This document shows, piece after piece, positions 6,957 to 13,183 of a stretch of DNA of 13,183 bases. The DNA comes from an uncultured Hyphomonadaceae bacterium. GTDB taxonomy: Bacteria; Pseudomonadota; Alphaproteobacteria; Caulobacterales; Hyphomonadaceae. The stretch is taken from assembly GCA_938049795.1 (NCBI GenBank), contig CALLCD010000187.1, positions 1 to 13,183 on the forward strand, read 5' to 3'. Made by a program: the position numbers and the translations under genes. The notes beneath the pieces are model-generated. The model did not search any database. It saw nothing but the letters and a program-made list of their open reading frames with translations, and was not told the DNA's origin. Every line of letters begins with the position of its first letter. Positions within the stretch are counted from its first letter, which is position 1.

Positions 6957-7715
6957 CTAAAGGCTCGACTGCAAATGCCCGCCATCGACCACAAGCGTCG
7001 CGCCGGTCATGTACGCGCCTGCTTCTGACGCGAGCAATAGAAGCGGGCCGGACAATTCGTCCATCTGCCCAAGCCGCCGCATCGGGATACGCTTGACCAT
7101 CGCTTCTCCCGGTGCGGTGTCAAAAAAGTCGGCATTGATGTCGGTCAGGAAATAGCCCGGCGCAATCGCGTTGACCCGGATGTTCGCCCGCGCCCATTCG
7201 AGCGCCATCGACCGCGTCAAATGCTCTACCGCCGCCTTCGACGCCGCATAAGCTGCAATCGTCTGCGAGGACCGCCGCGCCGTAATCGACGCAATATTGA
7301 TCACCGAGCCGCTCTTGCCCGCCGCCATCAGCGCCTGCGCGCCAGCTTTGGCGACCCGCCAGACGCCTTTCAGATTGGTCTCCATCACCAGATCCCAGTC
7401 CCCCTCGTCCATATCGGCAATCCACGCCTCGCGACTGACGCCCGAATTGTTGACGATAATGTCCGCAGGCCCGCCCGTCTCGGCAATCCGCTCAAACGTC
7501 TGCGCCACACTTTCCGCCGAGGTCACATCCATCGACACCGCCAGCGCCTGCCCGCCCGCCGCCTGAATCTCAGCCGCCAGCGCCTCAAGCGGCTCCATCC
7601 GCCGCGCCGCCAGAACCAGCTCGGCCCCCGCATCCGCCAGCGCCCGCGCAAACCCCGCACCAAGCCCACTCGACGCTCCCGTCACCAAAGCCCGCTTCCC
7701 GCCCAAATCAAACAC
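6957..7715 (-). CDS. SDR-family oxidoreductase (classical, NAD(P)-dependent)
   Basis: 252 residues from GTG 7715. Classical short-chain dehydrogenase features are the cofactor loop TGASSGLG (12-19), NNSG at 89-92 (NNAG in most relatives), the catalytic serine in INIASI (about 143), Y156 and K160 in YAASK, and IRVNAIAPGYFLTDI. The C-terminal end MTGATLVVDGGH is also typical. Substrate is not predictable; relatives include gluconate 5-dehydrogenase and 3-oxoacyl reductases. An in-frame GTG at 7751 would give 264 residues, but family members usually begin at FDLGGKRALVTG. The GTG at 7715 has GGGAG seven bases upstream, and a possible -10 element (TATAGC, 7759-7754) would place 7751 upstream of transcription. 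It stands alone between the transferase and a tRNA gene. Confidence 0.9.
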   Translation of the reverse strand: MFDLGGKRALVTGASSGLGAGFARALADAGAELVLAARRMEPLEALAAEIQAAGGQALAVSMDVTSAESVAQTFERIAETGGPADIIVNNSGVSREAWIADMDEGDWDLVMETNLKGVWRVAKAGAQALMAAGKSGSVINIASITARRSSQTIAAYAASKAAVEHLTRSMALEWARANIRVNAIAPGYFLTDINADFFDTAPGEAMVKRIPMRRLGQMDELSGPLLLLASEAGAYMTGATLVVDGGHLQSSL

Positions 7716-7758
7716 AGCCCATCTCCCGATCCATTCTGTTCCTTTGCCCACAAGCTAT

Positions 7759-7770
7759 ATCAGGTCTGAT
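7759..7770. promoter_or_regulatory. Short dyad upstream of the SDR gene
   Basis: ATCAG-GT-CTGAT is a 5+5 bp dyad next to a possible leftward -10 element (TATAGC, 7759-7754). On the SDR strand it reads ATCAGACCTG from 7770, the same ten bases as on the + strand at 5706-5715, where one of the galU-upstream repeats lies. A shared regulator is possible, but the match is short. Confidence 0.35.
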
Positions 7771-7793
7771 TTGATTTGCGACAGAACTCTTTA

Positions 7794-7822
7794 TTGACCT
7801 AGAGGATTTGCGCGGCTAAGAC
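7794..7822 (+). promoter_or_regulatory. Housekeeping promoter of tRNA-Lys
   Basis: TTGACCT (7794-7800), 14 bases, then GCTAAGAC (7815-7822). This fits the Caulobacter-type pattern TTGACGS-N10-14-GCTANAWC, with one mismatch in the -10 element; in classical terms it is TTGACC-N17-TAAGAC. Transcription should begin near 7829, giving a leader of only about 11 bases before the mature tRNA. Confidence 0.7.
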
Positions 7823-7827
7823 GCCCA

Positions 7828-7921
7828 AACGAATGGTGAGCGCCTATAGCTCAGTTGGTAGAGCATCTCACTTTTAATGAGGAGGTCACAGGTTCGAATC
7901 CTGTTGGGCGTACCATTCGTT
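7828..7921. repeat. Leader/trailer inverted repeat flanking tRNA-Lys
   Basis: AACGAATGGT (7828-7837) is the exact complement of ACCATTCGTT (7912-7921), which includes the discriminator base and CCA end. A precursor starting near 7829 could extend the acceptor stem with about nine more pairs, separated from it by GA (7838-7839), burying the CCA end. Confidence 0.6.
7840..7915 (+). tRNA. tRNA-Lys (anticodon UUU)
   Basis: 76 bases fold as a full cloverleaf. The acceptor strands are 7840-7846 and 7905-7911. The D arm GCTC...GAGC begins at 7849. The anticodon stem TCTCA/TGAGG encloses CTTTTAA, with TTT as anticodon. The T arm ACAGG-TTCGAAT-CCTGT is intact, followed by discriminator A and an encoded CCA (7913-7915). 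The acceptor stem has two G-U wobbles, including the unusual terminal pair G1-U72 and U6-G67. It reads AAA and AAG lysine codons. It converges on tgt, which ends 21 bases beyond it. Confidence 0.97.
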
Positions 7922-7936
7922 TTCCCGAAAATAGGC

Positions 7937-9097
7937 TCAGCCCGGCTTGAACCGCCCATCCGTCTCGCTGCGTGGTTGCGAGCGTGTGCCCGCCCATTTG
8001 TCCGCATATTTCGCCCGAAACGCCTCAAACGTCCCCGCCGCAATCTCCGCCCGCATCCGCGCCGTCAGCGCACCGAAAAACGCCAGATTGTGCCAGGACA
8101 GGACCATCGCGCCCAAATGCTCGCCCGCCTTGAACAAATGATGCAGATAGGCGCGCGAATAATCGCGGCTCGCCGGACAATCCACCGCCTCATCGAGCGG
8201 GCGTAAATCCTCGGCATGTTTGGCGTTTTTGATATTGATCGGCCCGTCCCACGTCCAGGCCTGCCCATGCCGACCAGAGCGCGTCGGCAGCACACAATCG
8301 AACATATCAATCCCGCGCGCGACCGCCTCGATCAGATCGACCGGCTTGCCAATCCCCATCACATAGCGCGGCCTGTCTGCGGGCAAAAACGGCACCGCCA
8401 TCTCGATCGACGCGCACATCTGCTCATGCCCCTCGCCCACGGCCAGCCCGCCCAGCGCATAGCCGTCAAACCCTTGCGCGGTCACGCCCTCAGCCGAACG
8501 CTGGCGCAAATCCGGATAATTCGACCCCTGAACAATCCCAAACAAGGCTTGGGTCTCACGTACCCCGAACGCCGCCTTCGACGCTGCGCCCCATTTCAGC
8601 GACAATTCCAGAGACCGCGCCGCCTCTTCATGCGAGCAAGGAAAATCCGTACACTCATCAAGCTGCATGGAGATGTCCGCACCAATGCAGTCAGCCTGAA
8701 TCTCAATCGAGCGCGCCGGGGTTAACCTGTGTTTCGAGCCATCAATATGAGACTGAAACGTCACCCCCTCCGCATCCATCTTGCGCAATTTGGCCAGCGA
8801 CCAGACCTGAAACCCGCCACTGTCAGTCAGGATCGGCCCGTCCCAGCCCATAAATTTGTGCAATCCGCCAAGCGCTTTGAGCCGTTCAGGCCCGGGCCGC
8901 AACATCAGATGATAAGTGTTGCCCAGCAGAATATCCGCCCCGCTCTGACGCACCTGATCAGTGTAAAGCGCCTTGACGGTGCCAGCGGTGCCCACGGGCA
9001 TAAACGCGGGCGTGCGAATCTCACCACGCGGAGTTTGCAGAACGCCTGCGCGCGCAGCTCCATCGCTTGCTTTAATCTCGAAATCAAATTGGGTCAT
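7937..9097 (-). CDS. tgt: Queuine/preQ1 tRNA-ribosyltransferase (TGT)
   Basis: 386 residues. The TIM-barrel TGT motifs are clear: MPVGTAGTVKALYTDQV, LGNTYHLMLRPG, the general-base Asp D92 in LTDSGGFQ, LDECT (D147), GIVQG (Q190), GGLAVGEG (216-223) and nucleophile D267 in MFDCVLPTRSGRHG. It exchanges guanine 34 for preQ1 in tRNAs with GUN anticodons (Asp, Asn, His, Tyr), so the neighbouring tRNA-Lys is not a substrate. The zinc site, CxCxxC plus His in characterised bacterial enzymes, reads AVDCPASRDYSRAY here: only C307 and H336 remain, with V305 and S310 in place of cysteines. All catalytic residues are kept. The ATG at 9097 has only a weak ribosome site. It lies 38 bases behind the M48 protease gene and may be co-transcribed. 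No other queuosine gene is in the window. Confidence 0.96.
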   Translation of the reverse strand: MTQFDFEIKASDGAARAGVLQTPRGEIRTPAFMPVGTAGTVKALYTDQVRQSGADILLGNTYHLMLRPGPERLKALGGLHKFMGWDGPILTDSGGFQVWSLAKLRKMDAEGVTFQSHIDGSKHRLTPARSIEIQADCIGADISMQLDECTDFPCSHEEAARSLELSLKWGAASKAAFGVRETQALFGIVQGSNYPDLRQRSAEGVTAQGFDGYALGGLAVGEGHEQMCASIEMAVPFLPADRPRYVMGIGKPVDLIEAVARGIDMFDCVLPTRSGRHGQAWTWDGPINIKNAKHAEDLRPLDEAVDCPASRDYSRAYLHHLFKAGEHLGAMVLSWHNLAFFGALTARMRAEIAAGTFEAFRAKYADKWAGTRSQPRSETDGRFKPG

Positions 9098-9135
9098 GCC
9101 AGCGCTTTAGCCCTTATGCCCGCGCGGGGAAAGCC

Positions 9136-10395
9136 TCAACCCGCCTCACGCTCGCCCTGTGCACGCTCCACTTCAATCGTGCCTGCCTCGTCATTGAGCG
9201 GCACCGGATACGGCCAACCCGTCGGGATCAGCACCTCACCCGCCGCCCGCTTTCGCGCAATCTCCTCACGCGCCGCCTTAAGCGCCAATTGCCGGTCCGC
9301 GGTAATCGGATGGGTCCGCTCGCCATAGGTCGAGCGCGGCGAAAGTTTCGCAAAGCCGATAAACACATCCTCCGCATGGGAAATATCAAGCCCTGCGCGT
9401 GCCGCGATATACATGCCAAGATAATCCGCCTCACGTTCAAAGTCGCGCGTGCCGAGCACCCCATTGGCAAGCCGCGTCATCCCCGCGCGCCCGGGCGGCG
9501 TCTCGACCCCGCCCCACCGCTCCAGCGCACTGCCAAACACCCCGTCAAACAGCCCCGCCCCGATCCCCAGCGGCACACCCCATAGCGCGAAGCCGGAGAC
9601 ATAAGCATTGCGCCGCTGCTTGGGCACATGCCGCCCGATCACATGGCCAATCTCATGGGCGACCACAATGGCCACATCGTCATCATCGGTCAGATACGTC
9701 ATCAGCCCGCGATATATATTCACAGACCGCCCGCCCGTGCTCGCATTCACCACATCCGTCTCGGTGACATTCACCGGAATGTCGCAAATCTCCTCTGGCA
9801 CAAGCTCGACCTCCAACCTACGTCCGTCCGGCTGCGTAAACACTGCCCCAAGCGCGGGCGGCGTATCGCCCTCACCCGCTTCCCTGGCCTCAAGCCGCGC
9901 CTTCAAATATGTTGCCAGCGCCTCGTTCAGCGCCTTCATCTCGCCATTGATCTCCATCTCACCCACTTGCACCGGCACCGACCCGCGCACAATCCCCGCG
10001 CGCGCGGCGGGGCTACCCTCGGTCACGTTCAGCACCACAGGTGAAGCGTCATAGCCGATGGCGTTGACCTGCCGACGCGTAAACCCGTCCGCAAGCGAAC
10101 GCACCGTCCGGTCATTGCCCAAGCTGATACCAAACCGCTCGGCCCGCCGCTCATGACAAAGATCGGCATTCGCCACAAGCAGCGGCCACGCAATCGCGTT
10201 CGCCCGCGCCTGCCGGTCAAGCCGCGCGGTCACGCTTGCCTTCTGGTCAATCAAGGTCGCCGCGTCCACTTCGGCCAGCGGCACCACCGGATAGGATGTC
10301 GAAGGCGTCGCGCAAGCGGCCAACCCCACCAGACCAGCCGCTGCAAAAATCCGGCGCAGGCCGGTCCCCAACACTCCAAGCGAACCCAAAACCAT
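9136..10395 (-). CDS. M48-family metalloprotease lipoprotein with PDZ domain
   Basis: 419 residues from the ATG at 10395, chosen because AAAGGA lies six bases upstream; the frame stays open to 10440, adding 15 unlikely residues. A lipoprotein signal peptide ends in GLAAC with Cys 28, followed by Ala, so outer-membrane anchoring is expected. A PDZ-like domain (about 105-200) carries LNVTEGSPAARAGIVRG. The zinc-protease core follows: HEIGH at 247-251 and the third ligand in EREAD (320-324), with a conserved THPITADR segment near 361-368. This resembles M48 periplasmic proteases such as BepA/LoiP, which trim misfolded envelope proteins, but with an added N-terminal PDZ domain, as seen in some proteobacterial members. 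It sits 83 bases after the DUF3604 gene and 38 bases before tgt, all leftward. The natural substrates are unknown. Confidence 0.9.
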   Translation of the reverse strand: MVLGSLGVLGTGLRRIFAAAGLVGLAACATPSTSYPVVPLAEVDAATLIDQKASVTARLDRQARANAIAWPLLVANADLCHERRAERFGISLGNDRTVRSLADGFTRRQVNAIGYDASPVVLNVTEGSPAARAGIVRGSVPVQVGEMEINGEMKALNEALATYLKARLEAREAGEGDTPPALGAVFTQPDGRRLEVELVPEEICDIPVNVTETDVVNASTGGRSVNIYRGLMTYLTDDDDVAIVVAHEIGHVIGRHVPKQRRNAYVSGFALWGVPLGIGAGLFDGVFGSALERWGGVETPPGRAGMTRLANGVLGTRDFEREADYLGMYIAARAGLDISHAEDVFIGFAKLSPRSTYGERTHPITADRQLALKAAREEIARKRAAGEVLIPTGWPYPVPLNDEAGTIEVERAQGEREAG

Positions 10396-10478
10396 AGCGC
10401 GTCCTTTTCGCAAATCCGTCCAACCGACCCTAGCAAACAAGCGCCAAACTGTCGCTCAATTTCGCGTGACAGCACGGA

Positions 10479-12524
10479 TCACGGGCTCACCGGCAAAACG
10501 TCCGCATCCGCCGGCGTGATCCAGATCGGCGAGGTCCACGCAAACTCGTTGATCATCTCCGGCGCTTCATTCTCGCACGCTTCCGGCGCCCCGCCATCAC
10601 TCTCACGCGCAGCGTCACATTGCGTCTCACTCCAGCGCGCCGTCGGAGCTTCAACCACCCGCAAATAGTAATAAGCATGCACAAGCGGGTCATAATCAGG
10701 GTCTTCATACATGGCGCACAACTTCCCCGCCCCCGTCTCAGACCGCGCCACATCCGTAACAAGAAACCGCTTCTGCCCATCGGCATCAATCCAGCCTTTG
10801 ACAATCTGCAACGCCTCAAGCGGATTGGCCGCCTCCGCCGGATCGCGCGCCGCCTGCGCCACAAAACGCAAGCCAGGAACTCCTGCCGGAAGCCGCGCGC
10901 CCATCGGCACACCTTGGCCATAAGCGGTCTCCAGCCAATCGGCCTTCTCACACAAATCCCCCTCATAAAGCCCCGCAAAAAACCGGGGCGCAATCCGCGT
11001 CCCCGATGTCGCAAACGCCTCACGCCGCTTCATCGACTGGAACAAAGCGTCGCGCGAATTTTCCACCGCCCAGACACCGGCGAGCCCCCCCGGATTGCCA
11101 TCAATCCGGTTATGCCGCCCAAGTCGCGGGGCACCGAGCCGGTCCTCAAGGTCAATCTCATGCGCAATATGACCCGGGAAATCATGCTCGCCCGTATTCC
11201 CGCTCGCGCCGACATGGCTGTCCGTGCTGCCGATCACGCCCATCTCGAACGGATTGACCCCGCCCGCCGCCTCATCCTCAAGCCCTGAGAGCCACGCCCC
11301 GCGCGCAAAATCATGCGCCGCCACACAAGGCCCTTTGTAAAGATTATCTTTCGGATCAATATCATCCTCCGTACACTCACGAATGGTCCGGGTGAACAAA
11401 CGCGGAAGCCACGAGGTCAGGTCAAACGCCCGCTCGCGCGCCCCGATCTTGCGCACTGCTTCCACATCGCAATACTCATCCGTATCGCCCAATATCCCCT
11501 CAACTCCGTTGACACATTCAGACGTGCCCTTGTGCTGGGTAATTTCCATCAGCCGGTCATAGGCCCGCCGCTGCTCGCGATGCGCCGCCTGCGCCTCTTC
11601 TGAGAACCCTGCCAGCGACCGCGCATTAAACCCGTTCCCGCTCGATATGTTCGAATTGTGCGGAATAGAGATCACATCGCACGCCTCCCGCCCGATCCGG
11701 CATTCGGTCTCCAGCTTGTGCAAAAGCTGCGGCAGGGTCGGGTAATCAACAAAATTCCCGGGAAACTCCGGCACATCCGCATTCCGGAAAATCGTGTTCC
11801 GGTGCATGTGCATCCCGCTCGGGCTTCTTGTGTATTCATAGCCGACAAAGCTCGTAAACGCACACTGGGCGCTGCGGTCATACGCCGCCTCGGCCGCCGC
11901 AATCGTCGCCTGCCAGACGCGCCTCGTCGCCTCGCGGCAATCTGCATCATCCTCCCCGCACACGGCCGATTTGCGCTTGGGCCGCAGCCCCGCATGCACA
12001 GTCGTAAACATCCGCAAGCCCGCCTCGCCGCCTTTGCGAAAGGTCCGGCACTGTTTGGTATCATACCCCTCAAACGCACCTTCGGTGCGGCAGATATACC
12101 CCTCGCCAAAGGACTCCGAATGATCGGTCACCGCCGCAAAATCAAGCGGCCGGTCAAGCTGCACCCGCTCGCCAGACACCGGCAGCGCCAGCGGCTCTCC
12201 TTTGGCAAACGCATACGCCTCAGGCGGAAACGCGCGCGTGCCTTCCGGATACGCATCAGCCGAGTAACCCGTATGAATATGCAAATCCCCGAAAAACGCC
12301 GACTTTAACGGATTACGATCCCGGCACGGCGTCCGCGCTTCGGTATAGACAAGCTCCGGCGCGACCCCGAACCTGTAGACCTCCGGCATGGATTTGGCCG
12401 AACTTGGCGCAACAACCACTTCGGTCCGGTCAATTTCATACCGCGTCGTATTCATCGCCCAGACCACAACAAGCCCGAGCACAATCAAAAATCCCAACAC
12501 ACCCAGCCCAATCCGGCGCTTCAT
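10479..12524 (-). CDS. DUF3604-domain envelope protein
   Basis: 681 residues from the ATG at 12524, picked because AAAGG lies seven bases upstream and the product then starts directly with a signal anchor (MKRRIGLGVLGFLIVLGLVV). The frame remains open to 12659, a less likely extension. The rest should be periplasmic and has about 16 cysteines, consistent with disulfides. PHP-like metal-site motifs occur in order: GDLHIHTGYSAD (79-90), VTDHSES (132-138), SIPHNSN (286-292) and GSTDSHVG (432-439). These fit DUF3604 proteins, a family related in fold to PHP metallohydrolases with no established reaction. All expected His/Asp ligands are present, so an active metallohydrolase is plausible. It is divergent from a TetR-type regulator and heads a leftward series with the M48 protease and tgt. 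Local control by that regulator is inferred from position only. Confidence 0.88.
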   Translation of the reverse strand: MKRRIGLGVLGFLIVLGLVVVWAMNTTRYEIDRTEVVVAPSSAKSMPEVYRFGVAPELVYTEARTPCRDRNPLKSAFFGDLHIHTGYSADAYPEGTRAFPPEAYAFAKGEPLALPVSGERVQLDRPLDFAAVTDHSESFGEGYICRTEGAFEGYDTKQCRTFRKGGEAGLRMFTTVHAGLRPKRKSAVCGEDDADCREATRRVWQATIAAAEAAYDRSAQCAFTSFVGYEYTRSPSGMHMHRNTIFRNADVPEFPGNFVDYPTLPQLLHKLETECRIGREACDVISIPHNSNISSGNGFNARSLAGFSEEAQAAHREQRRAYDRLMEITQHKGTSECVNGVEGILGDTDEYCDVEAVRKIGARERAFDLTSWLPRLFTRTIRECTEDDIDPKDNLYKGPCVAAHDFARGAWLSGLEDEAAGGVNPFEMGVIGSTDSHVGASGNTGEHDFPGHIAHEIDLEDRLGAPRLGRHNRIDGNPGGLAGVWAVENSRDALFQSMKRREAFATSGTRIAPRFFAGLYEGDLCEKADWLETAYGQGVPMGARLPAGVPGLRFVAQAARDPAEAANPLEALQIVKGWIDADGQKRFLVTDVARSETGAGKLCAMYEDPDYDPLVHAYYYLRVVEAPTARWSETQCDAARESDGGAPEACENEAPEMINEFAWTSPIWITPADADVLPVSP

Positions 12525-12559
12525 TCTCAAGCCTTTCAAAACCGCCGCAAAATGCGTGT

Positions 12560-12582
12560 CTGTAAAGCGCATGGCGTTACAG
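12560..12582. promoter_or_regulatory. 23-bp imperfect dyad over the DUF3604 promoter region
   Basis: CTGTAAAGC (12560-12568) and GCGTTACAG (12574-12582) are complementary at 8 of 9 positions around a 5-base centre. It overlaps the possible -10 of the leftward promoter and may be a repressor site. It does not resemble the TGTGA/TCACA dyad 90 bases to the right, so a different protein would bind. Confidence 0.4.
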
Positions 12583-12601
12583 TCTTTGCCGATACTGTCA
12601 A
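12574..12601 (-). promoter_or_regulatory. Possible promoter of the DUF3604 gene
   Basis: A perfect -35 hexamer TTGACA reads leftward at 12601-12596. Sixteen bases on is TAACGC (12579-12574), a poor -10. Transcription would start near 12567 and give a leader of about 43 bases. The -10 lies inside an imperfect 23-bp dyad. The call rests mainly on the -35 and position. Confidence 0.4.
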
Positions 12602-12666
12602 TCGACCGGACCATCACATCCACGTTGAAATCCGCGCCACCACTGGACATAAATTGCACTCAGGTC

Positions 12667-12695
12667 TTGCCTGTGAGCATGCATTCACATATATT
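12667..12695 (+). promoter_or_regulatory. Promoter of the TetR-family gene with spacer operator
   Basis: TTGCCT (12667-12672), a 17-base spacer, then TATATT (12690-12695): a good sigma-70-type promoter. TGTGA (12672-12676) and TCACA (12685-12689) are perfect inverted half-sites separated by 8 bases and fill the spacer, the classic place for a self-repressing TetR operator. The 8-base gap rules out a normal CRP site (6 bases). Transcription would begin about 12702. Confidence 0.6.
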
Positions 12696-12734
12696 TAATC
12701 CCATCAGCCCATAATGCGGGCAAGAGGACTTGAT

Positions 12735-13183
12735 ATGACCGACGCAGAACTCCAGCCAAAACGCAGCCGCGCGCGCAATGCCCGTCCTAAAATCGAACGG
12801 GCCGCGCTGAAACTTTTCGTCGAAGAAGGCGTTAATTCAGCCACCACGCGGGACATTGCCGACGAAGCGGGCGTCTCTGAAGGCGCGCTCTATCGCCACT
12901 ATAAGGGCAAGGACGAACTGGCCCAGAGCCTGTTCATGGCGACCCATAACCGTTTGGGCGAAATGGTCATGACCGCCGCCATGACCGAGGGCGATCTGGA
13001 AACCAAAGTCCGCGCCATCGTCACCGCCTATTGCACATTGGCCGACGAAGACTGGCTCTTATTCTCCTTCCACCTCGTCTCGCTGCACCGCTTCCTGCCC
13101 CACGACACACGCCGCGATGATGATCCCGTCTCGATCACCGAGACCATTATCAAAGCCCTGATCGACGCAGGCGAAATTCCCGA
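12735..13183 (+). CDS. TetR/AcrR-family transcriptional regulator, N-terminal part
   Basis: The ATG at 12735 has AGAGGA six bases upstream, and the frame is still open at the window end (about 149 codons visible). The N-terminal DNA-binding domain is typical: KIERAALKLFVEEGVNSATT, then the helix-turn-helix TTRDIADEAGVSEGALYRHY and the KDEL that begins helix 4. A ligand-binding region follows (KVRAIVTAYCTLADEDW and on). It is probably a repressor released by a small ligand. The ligand is unknown, and the C-terminal domain that would hint at it is cut off. A dyad inside its own promoter suggests autoregulation. Targets may include the divergent DUF3604 gene or genes beyond the right edge. Confidence 0.93.
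   Translation, partial: MTDAELQPKRSRARNARPKIERAALKLFVEEGVNSATTRDIADEAGVSEGALYRHYKGKDELAQSLFMATHNRLGEMVMTAAMTEGDLETKVRAIVTAYCTLADEDWLLFSFHLVSLHRFLPHDTRRDDDPVSITETIIKALIDAGEIP

Noticed and set aside
7840..7915. tRNA-Lys as an integration site
   Set aside because: I see no direct repeat of the tRNA 3' end, no integrase and no change in gene content nearby.
7916..7936. Terminator between tRNA-Lys and tgt
   Set aside because: TTTTC-CC-GAAAA is only a 4-bp A/T stem with no T tract after it on either strand.
7816..8043. 75-codon open frame (-) across the tRNA
   Set aside because: It is a translation of the tRNA-Lys antisense strand and the end of tgt, a common false gene.
12672..12689. CRP-type site TGTGA...TCACA
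   Set aside because: The half-sites are 8 bases apart instead of 6; a TetR-type operator fits better.

Overview
The window looks like chromosomal DNA of an alphaproteobacterium. The proteins (PntB, Tgt, GalU, ExoY-type sugar transferase, DUF3604, TadG-like) resemble alphaproteobacterial versions. One tRNA promoter fits the Caulobacter-type housekeeping consensus (TTGAC with GCTANAWC). Hyphomonadaceae or a close relative is my guess, not a proven assignment. There are 11 protein genes (two cut by the window edges), one small hypothetical gene and one tRNA. I see no phage, transposon, CRISPR or defence genes.

Layout. 1-671 is the 3' end of pntB (+). 705-1694 (-) is a PLP threonine dehydratase. 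1736-3529 (-) is a solitary TadG-like protein with a von Willebrand A domain, preceded by a very good sigma-54 promoter. 3702-6943 is a polysaccharide-precursor cluster: a UDP-glucuronate 4-epimerase, galU and an 88-residue membrane protein read leftward, and an ExoY-type sugar transferase reads rightward from a 256-bp control region holding three dyads. galU is preceded by a 14-bp-phased direct repeat. GalU would make UDP-glucose, the epimerase would act on UDP-glucuronate made from it, and the transferase would load the first sugar phosphate onto a lipid carrier.

6957-7715 (-) is an SDR oxidoreductase. 7840-7915 (+) is tRNA-Lys(UUU) with a recognisable promoter and an odd leader/trailer complementarity. 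7937-9097 (-) is tgt, whose zinc site has lost two of three cysteines. 9136-10395 (-) is a PDZ-containing M48 metalloprotease lipoprotein. 10479-12524 (-) is a large DUF3604 envelope protein. From 12735 a TetR-family regulator reads rightward and is cut by the window end. Its promoter carries an operator-like dyad exactly in the -35/-10 spacer.

Most of the window is ordinary core-genome content. The interesting signals are regulatory (sigma-54 site, phased repeats, dyads, putative TetR operator) plus the degenerate zinc site of Tgt. I found nothing that I would call a new multi-gene system.
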